From assembly GCA_016779685.1 (NCBI GenBank), contig JADHND010000057.1, positions 1 to 8,825 of the forward strand: 8,825 bases of DNA. Reading direction: 5' to 3'. The position numbers and the translations under genes are program-made. This document shows, one piece after another, positions 1-6,959 of the stretch (the stretch's first letter is position 1; every line of letters begins with the position of its first letter). Below the pieces are notes generated by a model. It made no database searches and was not told where the DNA came from. It worked only from the letters and a program-made list of their open reading frames with translations. This DNA is from Shewanellaceae bacterium (GTDB lineage Bacteria > Pseudomonadota > Gammaproteobacteria > Enterobacterales > Shewanellaceae).

Positions 1-493
1 CTATGGTATTAAGATTATTTAAAGTCAGTTCATCGTTGTTCTTCACCAAATGCGTGTTGAAGGTTTCAAACAAAGTCGCTAAATGAGCGTTGTTGAAATC
101 AATTACATACTTGGTGTCTTGAACCAATTTAAAATAGGTTTTAAATGACGTTTGAATGTTCTCAAAGAGCGTTTGATAAGTTTTAAAACGCTCTAATCTT
201 TCATCTTGAAGCAAGGTGGGGTTGGTGATGTGGGTCAGCGCATCAATCACCGATTCAATCCGTGCCTGTACCTCAGTCACAGATAAATCTAAAGTGAGTG
301 GCTGCGTACTTGAATCAGCTAACTCACCCACCGCATCGGTGGTTTTAAGATCGACAATCATGTTCGTATACAGCTGCCCTTGATCATATGCAGTTTGCAG
401 CGATTGTGTGGTGACTTGACCATCGCAACCTGACATCCCAAAAACAGCCACGATGACGCTGGCTAAGTAGCTTTTCTTTATTCGAATACGCAT
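1..493 (-). CDS. Putative lipoprotein, N-terminal part (runs off the left edge)
   Basis: An open frame begins with ATG at 493 and stays open to base 1, giving 164 residues with no stop. The N-terminus reads MRIRIKKSYLASVIVAVFGM and is followed by Ser-Gly-Cys: a basic n-region, a hydrophobic core and a lipobox M-S-G-C with Cys23 as the lipidation site. Residue 24 is Asp, the classic +2 signal for inner-membrane retention in enterobacteria, so the mature protein may stay on the periplasmic face of the inner membrane. The rest looks soluble and largely helical, with many Leu, Thr, Asn and Gln and no motif I recognise. No Shine-Dalgarno is visible; an A-rich run precedes the ATG. A later start would lose the signal peptide. 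A promoter lies 31 bp upstream. The function is unknown and the C-terminus is outside the window. Confidence 0.75.
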   Translation of the reverse strand, partial: MRIRIKKSYLASVIVAVFGMSGCDGQVTTQSLQTAYDQGQLYTNMIVDLKTTDAVGELADSSTQPLTLDLSVTEVQARIESVIDALTHITNPTLLQDERLERFKTYQTLFENIQTSFKTYFKLVQDTKYVIDFNNAHLATLFETFNTHLVKNNDELTLNNLNTI

Positions 494-523
494 TGTTTTT
501 TTTGATTTATTTTTGGAACAAGT

Positions 524-551
524 AGGATAAAACAATATATTCATATGTCAA
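524..551 (-). promoter_or_regulatory. Probable sigma70 promoter of the left-edge lipoprotein gene
   Basis: On the minus strand a perfect -35 TTGACA (551-546) is followed, after a 16-bp spacer, by TATCCT (529-524), which matches the -10 consensus at 4 of 6 positions. Transcription would start near 517, leaving a leader of about two dozen bases before the ATG at 493. The perfect -35 makes this the clearest promoter in the divergent region; the weak -10 limits confidence. Confidence 0.5.
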
Positions 552-609
552 GCAGGTTTGATTCTCTATATAAGATACAATATTGTTAAAAATATTTATA
601 AAACTTGTA

Positions 610-717
610 GTTAAAATGATCATTAACAATAAAAAAAAATTCGGTTAAAATAAATTGGTTACCAAGGCATCGGCTATTTTAAAAAAAATAGCTTAAAAAC
701 ATTTTATTTAGTATGAT
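610..717. promoter_or_regulatory. Divergent intergenic region: small dyads and a weak promoter for the hydrolase gene
   Basis: Three dyads lie upstream of the plus-strand hydrolase gene: AATGATCATT (615-624, perfect palindrome), TTGGT-T-ACCAA (655-665), and GCTATTTT-AAAA-AAAATAGC (673-692, 8-bp arms). The best -10-like hexamer for the gene at 747 is TATGAT (712-717); no good -35 stands 16-18 bp before it. The 673-692 dyad covers the expected -35 position, so it could be a regulator site. That is inference: AT-rich DNA often gives such dyads by chance. No further gene is visible between 494 and 746. Confidence 0.3.
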
Positions 718-746
718 GCCGCTTTATCCTTACAAAAATAACGACC

Positions 747-1937
747 ATGTTCCCAAACTTAAAAACTTGGCTCCCCGTGTGCTGTATCCTGTCTGCATTA
801 ACAGCTTGTGGCCCCCAATATTCCCTATCTGAACAAGATTTACAGCACGCCCAAACCTTTGCCATTCAATATGACAGCGACAGTCGGATCCATCAAGACG
901 TGCTCAAGGTTTGGTATGACGATGAGCGTACTATTGAGATTGCGTATGGCGTGAGACTGGCCAACAACAATCCCGAGTCCAAACCCAGTTTGTGGTTGAA
1001 CTTCGGCGGTCCAGGCGCAGCGAATTTAAGCCTCTTTAAAAAAAACCTTAACAACAATGTTTATCCCACAGATTTGTTAAATAACTACAACATCGTGATC
1101 ATTGAGCCTAGAGGCAGTGGCGGCAGCGGCTTAAGTGACTTTTTCTCGCAACACACCACCATCAAATCCTTAAGTGGCTATCACGATCTGCTGCGTATCG
1201 GGACGGAAGCGTTGGTACAAGATATGGAAAGTTTACGTGAACATCTCAATAACCATCCCATTCAAGGCATCCAACTGGAGATGGAGAGAATGCATCTCTT
1301 AGGCTACTCCTATGGATCTGTGGTCATGGCCAACTACACACACCACCATCCAGACAGAGTCCACGCCTTGATCTTAGACTCGCCTGCGCAAATCATGGCT
1401 ACCTCCAAACCCACAGGTCCTGCCAGCATGAGTCCGGCAGACAGGAGCATCTCAGCAGCGCCAACAGCAACGTCTCTGGCTCCAAATTTGATGCTTAATT
1501 TCGTGCGCTGCATTGATTATGACTACAACATCTTCAAGTCAACGCAATCAGGCCAAACTCAGAAACAACCCATCACCAAAAGCAATTATTTTTGCCAAGC
1601 GTTGGCACCTTGGTATGAACCCAAACACATCTTTCATCTCAAAGAGTCCAGCGTTTTGGCTGATCGCAGCCCCAACCCTCTGCTGGTATCGTCTGAAGAA
1701 GACAGCACCACCCCACACCAGTGGGCGCTTGATGTCAAAAATAAGCTCATTAGTGATGCTTATTTTATCAAAATCAATAAACGCGACCAACACGGCATCA
1801 GTTTTAGAAATATCACGAGCTTAGACACCCGTTGTATCGTTCCCTATTTGAACAGGCCATCTACATTTGAGGGCTGCGGTACTACCAACACCCGCTTAGA
1901 TGAAAACAACAACATTGCAATCACGCTGCTACCCTGA
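747..1937 (+). CDS. Lipoprotein alpha/beta hydrolase, S33 tripeptidyl-aminopeptidase-like
   Basis: A 396-residue exported serine hydrolase. Residues 1-20 form a lipoprotein signal peptide with lipobox L-T-A-C (Cys21); +2 is Gly, which favours outer-membrane sorting. The family landmarks are in order: oxyanion-hole GGPG (87-90), the segment EPRGSGGS (120-127), nucleophile elbow GYSYG (186-190, Ser188), Asp319 in SSEEDSTTP, and His349 in DQHG. Cys283 lies in the C..APW motif typical of the TAP-like C-terminal domain; Cys255, Cys283, Cys363 and Cys377 could form disulfides in the periplasm. The likely role is release of N-terminal residues or short peptides (prolyl or tripeptidyl aminopeptidase type); the substrate cannot be read from sequence. 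Only about 40 residues (211-251) separate the strand after the nucleophile from the C-terminal part, so the lid is unusually short. The ATG is chosen because it supplies the signal peptide; its ribosome site is poor. An esterase role is possible. Confidence 0.85.
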   Translation: MFPNLKTWLPVCCILSALTACGPQYSLSEQDLQHAQTFAIQYDSDSRIHQDVLKVWYDDERTIEIAYGVRLANNNPESKPSLWLNFGGPGAANLSLFKKNLNNNVYPTDLLNNYNIVIIEPRGSGGSGLSDFFSQHTTIKSLSGYHDLLRIGTEALVQDMESLREHLNNHPIQGIQLEMERMHLLGYSYGSVVMANYTHHHPDRVHALILDSPAQIMATSKPTGPASMSPADRSISAAPTATSLAPNLMLNFVRCIDYDYNIFKSTQSGQTQKQPITKSNYFCQALAPWYEPKHIFHLKESSVLADRSPNPLLVSSEEDSTTPHQWALDVKNKLISDAYFIKINKRDQHGISFRNITSLDTRCIVPYLNRPSTFEGCGTTNTRLDENNNIAITLLP

Positions 1938-1947
1938 ACCGCTATTG

Positions 1948-1974
1948 AAAAAGGCTGCTACGGCAGCCTTTTTT
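1948..1974. terminator. Bidirectional rho-independent terminator
   Basis: An 11-bp perfect stem, AAAAAGGCTGC (1948-1958) with GCAGCCTTTTT (1963-1973), encloses a TACG loop closed by C-G, a member of the very stable UNCG tetraloop class. T runs follow on the plus strand and, read in reverse, on the minus strand. It sits 10 bp after the stop of the hydrolase gene and 12 bp from the end of the convergent minus-strand gene, so it can serve both. Confidence 0.92.
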
Positions 1975-1986
1975 AATCCAACCAGC

Positions 1987-4659
1987 TTAATAACGATGCT
2001 GCCCCATATACATGATACTTTCATAGTGCAGCCGATCTTGTTTATAGGAATCTCGATATCGCTGTTGTTGAATACCTGGCGTCACCTCCATCAACCGACC
2101 TGAATGCAACAAACCTTTGGTTAAATCAAAATACCGTGAACGATCCATCACCCCTATGACAGGGATCTCATCATCGTGGGTCGCTTGATACAGAGCCGAA
2201 TTATCCGCATCGATTTCAAAAAAATCATACAAGCCGCTTTTGGTGTCATACACGGCTCGCAACGACAAGATCTCCGCCCCTTCCGGCAGATGATACTCAG
2301 CACGACTGCCGAGCGAATGCCCTAGATAGCGGACTTTTTGCCAAGGTGTTAAGGGATCATCGACCACCAACCGATAAACTTCTCCGGCGTACCGATACCG
2401 CAAGGAGACATATACCGTCTCACGGGTTTGATTGTCCAACAGCAACTTGTGATAGCGTACCCGCTCATCAGGTGCATCTGAACGCAAATGGGGCAACTGA
2501 TACAGGATTTTTTTATCATCGCGCAACGTCGGCTCAATCGGCGCGGTACCGATTTGATAACTGGGAACATTGGCAGCACATAAATTGGGCGTTACCTTAA
2601 AGTCAGCCGCTTTTTGACCTTGATCCAACCGATAACACAACATGGCACCCCCTTCCACCAAATAATCCAGCAACATGCTCTTATCTATGGTACGACTCGG
2701 GTTACCGCGATTGCGCACCGACTTGGTGGTCGAAAAAATGATCGCCTCCAAGGTATGAATATCACGATGCAAGGTCACTTCAGTGGTGTCTTCAGCCGGT
2801 AAACTGATTTCAGTGATACTGCCATCATTGAACTGTAACTTAGCCGTACCCACTTCCCAAGTGGCATTCGATAAAAACAAACTGGTGGGTGGGATCTTGG
2901 TTTGAGAAGCTGTGTTGTCGGTCGTGTTCTCAGTGCCATTGTCATCGTCTGCTTGTTTATCCGCCATCCTACGCTCAATCTCGTCTACATAAGCCTCTTT
3001 TAAGGTGACATAACGCGCTAAAGTCTCAGCAGACAACACATTGCTTTTGATCGAGCCTGCATTTAATCGCACATAGCGGGTACTGCCACCCGTCTCGGTG
3101 ACGCCATGGATCAACAGATGCCCCGTGGTGTTCTTAATATTCACGATCAGCTTCTGATCATTGGCTTCAATCACCACCTGACCTTCCTCTTGACGCACCA
3201 CCGCGCTCCCATCAAAGTCCAACCCTTGTAGGTGCATCACCCAGAAAGTATCCCGCAAGCCCCCTTCTAGCTGCACTTGCACTTTTTTAGCTAAAAGTGG
3301 ATTCTCTGTTTGCTTCGACTGACCTTGCAACGCGCGGCGCTGAAAAAAATCACTGTTGAAGCTGTAATACTGATCGGCTGCTTGATCGGCTTGCAACCGA
3401 TAAACCATGGTGTGTAAAGTCGGTACCATCCACGGCTCCACCAACAACATCAGCTCTAAAGCCCGCGGCGGCAACACCACCCGCACCACAGTTTGTTGAT
3501 GCACCTGTGGCTGCTCATGCAAGAGCTGCGTCAGATGCCGGTTCTCCTGCATAAAGAAATAAGGTTTGAACACCGAGTACAGATTTTTTTCAAGCGACAA
3601 AGCCAAGCTAGCCCCCAATTGAAAGTTTTTGGCATAGACCCCACCTTTTTTAGTGGTGATCACGCGCCGCTCCCACGGCACCGTATATTTGGGCTGCGCC
3701 GGCAACAACAAGGCCATCACGTCTTCGCTGGCAATGGATTTTTGCACAGATGGTTTGGTTGCGCCTGCTTCTGGAACATGCTGTTGTTGATAGATATGGC
3801 GATAAGGGCGATCTTTAACGTCCTCTTTCCCAGTATTTTTCCCATGTTTGAGCCAATGCTCCCGTACATTCACCAAACCTGTCATCAATTGATCACGCTG
3901 ATCCATGTGTGGCAGATGCAAAGTACCTACTTGTTGTATTTGAACCTGTGATTGCCTTAAATCAATGGTCTGTGCCAATAGATCCGCATCTTTGACCATG
4001 ACCAAAGTCGGTATCCCTGTCAGATTATTCAATTGAGCAAAGGGCGAATGGCGCTCATATTCAACAAAATACTTGTGATAAAGTTGATGGAAGAACAAAT
4101 GGGTTTTTTCCGTTTGATCCATTTTCTCATAACGTTTACTGAGCCCATATTCTATGCTCACGGCAATGCTGCTAAAAATCGCCAACGGCAACAGTGCAGG
4201 CACCACTTCCGATAGTTCAAAAGTATACGCCGTGATCGCATATCCCAAACTCACCATCGACCGTGTAATCAAGCCCGTGGCTTTCGCTGTCTCATAGTTC
4301 TTTTCAGCATAGGTACGTGCATAGTTGCCACTGTCTAACTCATATATTGCATAAGCATTGGCCAATACATTCATCGCAACACTGTATTTTAATGTGGAGA
4401 TGGCTTGCATCAATTTACCGGCCGTACTGGGATCAGCAGCGCGCACCGCTTCACCAATGATCTCGGGATCAATGACATTCTCAGTTAATTCGGTCACGCC
4501 ATTGTTCAAAATCGCATTGACCCCAGCCGCATCTATGCCGTTTACATCGACCACAGGGATATCGATAGCCACAGCAGATGACACATTGGCTAAACTCACC
4601 CCTAAGATCAAACCCCATAACCCTCGTAAACAGACAGATTTACCCTTGTTGAGCGACAT
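1987..4659 (-). CDS. Large exported protein of unknown function (890 aa)
   Basis: I do not recognise a family. Residues 1-31 look like a Sec signal peptide: Lys5 and Lys7, a hydrophobic stretch around 11-24, and a probable cleavage after SSAVA (27-31). Residues 40-135 are Ala- and Asn-rich and probably helical. Residues 152-168 are strongly hydrophobic and could be a membrane segment or a buried helix. Residues 385-545 and 591-850 alternate hydrophobic and polar residues in a beta-rich pattern, separated by an Asp/Asn/Thr-rich linker (about 567-592). The mature chain has only two cysteines (675 and 694), a possible disulfide. An AGGTG ribosome site (4669-4665) stands 5 nt before the ATG, supporting this start. 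It is a single-gene unit convergent with the hydrolase gene. A surface or periplasmic structural role is possible but unproven. Reading frame, signal and terminator make it a real gene. Confidence 0.85.
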   Translation of the reverse strand: MSLNKGKSVCLRGLWGLILGVSLANVSSAVAIDIPVVDVNGIDAAGVNAILNNGVTELTENVIDPEIIGEAVRAADPSTAGKLMQAISTLKYSVAMNVLANAYAIYELDSGNYARTYAEKNYETAKATGLITRSMVSLGYAITAYTFELSEVVPALLPLAIFSSIAVSIEYGLSKRYEKMDQTEKTHLFFHQLYHKYFVEYERHSPFAQLNNLTGIPTLVMVKDADLLAQTIDLRQSQVQIQQVGTLHLPHMDQRDQLMTGLVNVREHWLKHGKNTGKEDVKDRPYRHIYQQQHVPEAGATKPSVQKSIASEDVMALLLPAQPKYTVPWERRVITTKKGGVYAKNFQLGASLALSLEKNLYSVFKPYFFMQENRHLTQLLHEQPQVHQQTVVRVVLPPRALELMLLVEPWMVPTLHTMVYRLQADQAADQYYSFNSDFFQRRALQGQSKQTENPLLAKKVQVQLEGGLRDTFWVMHLQGLDFDGSAVVRQEEGQVVIEANDQKLIVNIKNTTGHLLIHGVTETGGSTRYVRLNAGSIKSNVLSAETLARYVTLKEAYVDEIERRMADKQADDDNGTENTTDNTASQTKIPPTSLFLSNATWEVGTAKLQFNDGSITEISLPAEDTTEVTLHRDIHTLEAIIFSTTKSVRNRGNPSRTIDKSMLLDYLVEGGAMLCYRLDQGQKAADFKVTPNLCAANVPSYQIGTAPIEPTLRDDKKILYQLPHLRSDAPDERVRYHKLLLDNQTRETVYVSLRYRYAGEVYRLVVDDPLTPWQKVRYLGHSLGSRAEYHLPEGAEILSLRAVYDTKSGLYDFFEIDADNSALYQATHDDEIPVIGVMDRSRYFDLTKGLLHSGRLMEVTPGIQQQRYRDSYKQDRLHYESIMYMGQHRY

Positions 4660-4780
4660 CCAATCACCTACCTAACCAACACTCTATTTATGTTGTATCG
4701 GAAGGAATCATTAAAAATAAAGCTTTGGTGAACTTCCTTTTATGCCAGTTTATTGATATTGATAACGTTTATATTTAAGC

Positions 4781-4920
4781 GTATTTTTTATTTATTTTTT
4801 TATGATGTATTTTAATTTATTTTTTTATTTTATATATTCATTTTATTTATTTTAAATATTTATTTTATGTATTCCTTTTATTTTATATATTCCTTATGCC
4901 TTTTATTTTTTATATTTAAT
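4781..4920. repeat. T-rich low-complexity tract left of the replicon
   Basis: About 140 bases consist almost only of T and A on the plus strand, with loosely repeated TTTTATTTAT and TTTTATTTTATATATTC units. It separates the start of the minus-strand 890-residue gene from the rep region. No open frame crosses it usefully. It could be bent or easily melted DNA, but there are no iterons or DnaA boxes beside it, so I do not call it the origin. Confidence 0.6.
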
Positions 4921-5099
4921 GTATAAACCTAAGTGCAAGGTTGTTGAACCATACGAATCGGCTAAGCACATGATACAACCTATTCCTGATATCGAATCAC
5001 ATTGCGCATAAGATGGACTCTGTCAACGCTGCTTTAACCTAGATTTTTCGAGCATGGCAAGCGATTGCCGGACTGGGTGATCAAATTGACCGTTCTTGG
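4921..5099. other. Gene-free leader upstream of the rep promoter, with small dyads
   Basis: This stretch has ordinary base composition and no credible gene. Visible elements are GGTT-GTTG-AACC (4939-4950), GGCAA-GCGA-TTGCC (5056-5069), and a segment at 5001-5028 whose left arm, ATTGCGCATAA, matches the E. coli dif XerC arm at 9 of 11 positions while the right arm is poor (6 of 11). None is strong enough for a firm functional call. Confidence 0.35.
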
Positions 5100-5128
5100 T
5101 TTACCCAGACCTAAAAAAAGACTAGAAT
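5100..5128 (+). promoter_or_regulatory. Probable rep promoter
   Basis: TTTACC (5100-5105, 4 of 6 to the -35 consensus), a 17-bp spacer, then TAGAAT (5123-5128, 5 of 6 to the -10 consensus). Transcription would begin near 5135, inside the inverted repeat and iteron that follow, leaving roughly 75 bases of leader before the rep start at 5210. This placement suits autorepression by Rep. A TTGACC at 5086-5091 lacks a matching -10. Confidence 0.6.
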
Positions 5129-5166
5129 AACCTAGTAACACCTAAAATGTGTCACCAACTTAGGTT
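5129..5166. promoter_or_regulatory. Putative Rep operator: one iteron inside an imperfect inverted repeat
   Basis: A full iteron copy, ACACCTAAAATGTGT (5138-5152), lies at the predicted transcription start of rep. It is flanked by AACCTAG on the left (5129-5135) and CTTAGGTT on the right (5159-5166), making an imperfect inverted repeat built from iteron-like CCTA/TAGG pieces. In Rep_3 plasmids such partial-iteron inverted repeats are the usual site where Rep dimers repress their own gene. The operator role here is inferred from position and sequence. Confidence 0.65.
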
Positions 5167-5209
5167 TATCACAGGTATCCATGTATTAACCACGCAAACG
5201 GAATTAAGC

Positions 5210-6070
5210 ATGTCGAAGAAGAAAGAAAACTACTTAGTTGTGAGTGATAACTTACCTAAACACATTAAAAAAGGACATCAGTTGGTGTTCAGTCGGCAAG
5301 ATTTGACCGCTCGCGAAGCAGACATGTTTGCTTTGATGATCGCGCATATGACGAGCCACGACTGGAAAAACAAGACACCACAGTATCAGTTCAGTGCCCA
5401 GCAGCTATCCGATTGGTTAAAGATAGATTCGAAGCACATTGGTAGCAACCTCAGTCCAGTGGCCAACCGGCTTGCCAGTCGCAAAATTGGTATCAAACAA
5501 GAGTTTGAGCACAAGGACACTGAGTTTGATTATAAACCGTTGTTTAAACACATTGCCTATAAGAATGGCACCTTAACCATGGTGCCCAATGACATGCTCA
5601 AATCAGAGTATATTGCGTACAATCAAGGTTTTGCGCTGATTAACACCTACAACTTTTTTAACATCAAAAAAGAATATTCCAAGCGTTTGTATGAGATTCT
5701 AAGTCGATTTAAAGACAGTGGCACGCAAGTGCAACCCTTAACCATTCAGGAACTCAAAGGCTTGTTTGGTTTGCTCAATGAAGCGGGCAAGTTAAAGAAA
5801 GAAAAAAGTTCTTTTAACAAGACCAGTGTCTTCATGCAACGTTGTATTCGCGACAGCATTGATGAACTGGCCAACCACCCAAGCACCCAAGAAGAGATCC
5901 GCTTTTTAACCAGTGAAAAAGGTGAACTGGGTTACGAACTGCAAAAGCAAGGCAATGCGATCATCAGCATTCGATTCCTGTATGAATGGATCAACCAGCG
6001 TTCCAAAAAGACAGAAGACGCCGACTCCCCTGCTCTACTCGAAGCCTCGACGACCATCGATTCAGAATAA
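5210..6070 (+). CDS. rep: Plasmid replication initiator protein, Rep_3 family
   Basis: A 286-residue initiator that would bind the iterons, help DnaA open the origin and repress its own promoter. It has the two-winged-helix layout of Rep_3 (PF01051, RepB/RepE/Pi type). The first domain includes DLTAREADMFALMIAHM (31-47) and QLSDWLKI (65-72). The second includes YSKRLYEILSRFKDSG (156-171), LTIQELKGLFGL (177-188), the helix around FMQRCIRDSIDEL (208-220), and a closing strand IISIRFLYEW (251-260). Length fits the family. The frame is open from an ATG at 5147, but that codon lies inside an iteron and just past the predicted transcription start. The ATG at 5210 has GGA 7 nt upstream and gives a normal basic N-terminus (MSKKK), so I choose it. 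Iterons both upstream and downstream confirm the role. No clear terminator follows the gene. Confidence 0.95.
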   Translation: MSKKKENYLVVSDNLPKHIKKGHQLVFSRQDLTAREADMFALMIAHMTSHDWKNKTPQYQFSAQQLSDWLKIDSKHIGSNLSPVANRLASRKIGIKQEFEHKDTEFDYKPLFKHIAYKNGTLTMVPNDMLKSEYIAYNQGFALINTYNFFNIKKEYSKRLYEILSRFKDSGTQVQPLTIQELKGLFGLLNEAGKLKKEKSSFNKTSVFMQRCIRDSIDELANHPSTQEEIRFLTSEKGELGYELQKQGNAIISIRFLYEWINQRSKKTEDADSPALLEASTTIDSE

Positions 6071-6183
6071 ACCAGGCGCTGAACCTGCAACCTTTGGTCT
6101 GTGGGTCATTTGCTTTGCCTATTTTCATCCCCCCACACGCTCATACCAGCAACGGCTGCGATCACCTCGGCTAAAAGTTCATA
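6071..6183. other. Short spacer between rep and the first iteron
   Basis: No gene and no T-tailed hairpin are visible. A weak CAGC-AACG-GCTG dyad (6147-6158) is the only structure. Transcription from rep may therefore continue into the iteron array, which could disturb Rep binding there; that is inference. Confidence 0.4.
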
Positions 6184-6662
6184 ACACATTTTAGGTGTTT
6201 ATGTGCAAAGCGTATCTTCATTTAGATCACATATTTTAGGTGTTGAAGTTTCAAATGATCACATATTTTAGGTGTTGGCAGGCGCAAAGCTACATTTTTT
6301 AGGTGTGACGCCAAAGTCCGTACCCATCGACTTAAATACGCTTTTTTCACCGGGTTTATGCTGCAAAAAACACCCAATCCAACTTGGATCGTTTAAAAAA
6401 CAAACTAAAGCGAACAAAAAAAGACCGCTTTAGGTTTAACGCCCGATTTTTTGATCACACATTTTAGGTGTAACAAGCATTGTTCATTACATATTTTAGG
6501 TGTGCAACCCTATTTCGATCACATATTTTAGGTGTCAAAGACCATCTTTATGACACATTTTAGGTGTGAAGGGGCTTTTCGATCACATATTTTAGGTGTC
6601 AGAAGGGCGTTTGTTACACATTTTAGGTGTCAAGCGGTATTTCGATCACATATTTTAGGTGT
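6184..6662 (+). repeat. Array of 11 direct iterons (incA-like copy-control locus)
   Basis: Eleven 15-bp iterons in one orientation start at 6184, 6229, 6261, 6292, 6457, 6489, 6521, 6553, 6585, 6616 and 6648. Two forms dominate: ACACATTTTAGGTGT (6184, 6457, 6553, 6616) and ACATATTTTAGGTGT (6229, 6261, 6489, 6521, 6585, 6648); the copy at 6292 is ACATTTTTTAGGTGT. Start-to-start spacing is 31 or 32 bp, about three helical turns, except for 45 bp after the first and 165 bp after the fourth. GATC directly precedes six copies. From 6521 the two forms alternate, giving a 63-64-bp higher-order repeat. Each iteron is itself an imperfect dyad (ACAC/GTGT ends). By analogy with P1 incA, this would titrate Rep or handcuff the origin rather than start replication. 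Confidence 0.92.
6307..6456. other. Gap in the iteron array with two inverted repeats
   Basis: The array is interrupted by about 150 bases without an iteron. The gap holds ATCCAA-C-TTGGAT (6377-6389) and CTAAAGCG/CGCTTTAG (6405-6412 with 6426-6433, 13-base loop). The second lacks a T tail, so it is not a clear terminator. No gene is visible. The sites could be protein-binding or remnants of lost iterons. Confidence 0.45.
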
Positions 6663-6768
6663 CAGTGGGTGTTTTTTAACCGAAACTGACGCTTTTAGCC
6701 TGTCATTGGCTTGAAAATCGCCTTGATCAGCATCAGAACCTAGGCGTTATCGTCTCAAAAATAGCGCA

Positions 6769-6785
6769 ACACCTAAAAAATGTGT
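6769..6785 (-). repeat. Isolated variant iteron, 17 bp
   Basis: ACACCTAAAAAATGTGT is an iteron in the reverse orientation with two extra A residues in the centre, which should shift the two half-sites by about 70 degrees. It lies alone between the 11-copy array and the origin, 106 bp after one and 175 bp before the other. Rep binding may be weakened. Confidence 0.7.
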
Positions 6786-6938
6786 CATCATGTAGGCAGC
6801 AGAATTGATGGGTATTTAACCAAATCGAGGTTGGGTGCAGCTTGTACACATGCGCTAAGATTAGGTCTCATTGATTAAAAAATAAGCATTGAATTTGTTG
6901 TTTTTTTAAGCAATTAGAAGGTCAAGTTATTCATGAAG
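6786..6938. other. Spacer before the origin; no gene
   Basis: No open frame, iteron or strong hairpin is visible. An AT-rich stretch with a T run (about 6878-6908) leads towards the first DnaA box. TTATTCATG (6927-6935) is a degenerate DnaA-box-like sequence with three mismatches, too weak to call. Confidence 0.4.
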
Positions 6939-6947
6939 TTATCCACA
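6939..6947 (+). promoter_or_regulatory. DnaA box
   Basis: TTATCCACA, identical to the strong E. coli R1/R4 consensus, 12 bp before the first origin iteron. It marks the left end of the origin. Confidence 0.85.
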
Positions 6948-6959
6948 TTTCATACACAG

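Noticed and set aside
2308..2322. GHSLG pentapeptide (residues 780-784) in the 890-residue protein as a lipase nucleophile elbow
   Set aside because: The residues after it (SRAEYHLPEG) do not form the small hydrophobic helix that follows a true elbow, and no oxyanion-hole, Asp or His motif stands in the right order around it. Probably coincidence.
3493..3951. Plus-strand frame of 152 residues opposite the 890-residue gene
   Set aside because: It is the antisense of a well-supported long gene, lacks a ribosome site and reads as unstructured His/Leu/Met-rich sequence; other short frames over this gene were rejected likewise.
4781..4920. T-rich tract as the origin unwinding element
   Set aside because: No DnaA boxes or iterons adjoin it; the complete set of origin elements is at 6939-7153.
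5913..6194. Overlapping plus-strand frames at the 3' end of rep (5913-6194 and 5986-6174)
   Set aside because: They lie mostly within rep in other frames, have no ribosome sites and give Pro/Arg/Ser-rich peptides typical of shadow frames.
6532..6714. Open frame across the iteron array encoding a 60-residue repetitive peptide
   Set aside because: The peptide is only the translation of the repeated iterons (its 63-64-bp period nearly preserves frame). It has no ribosome site and no protein-like composition.
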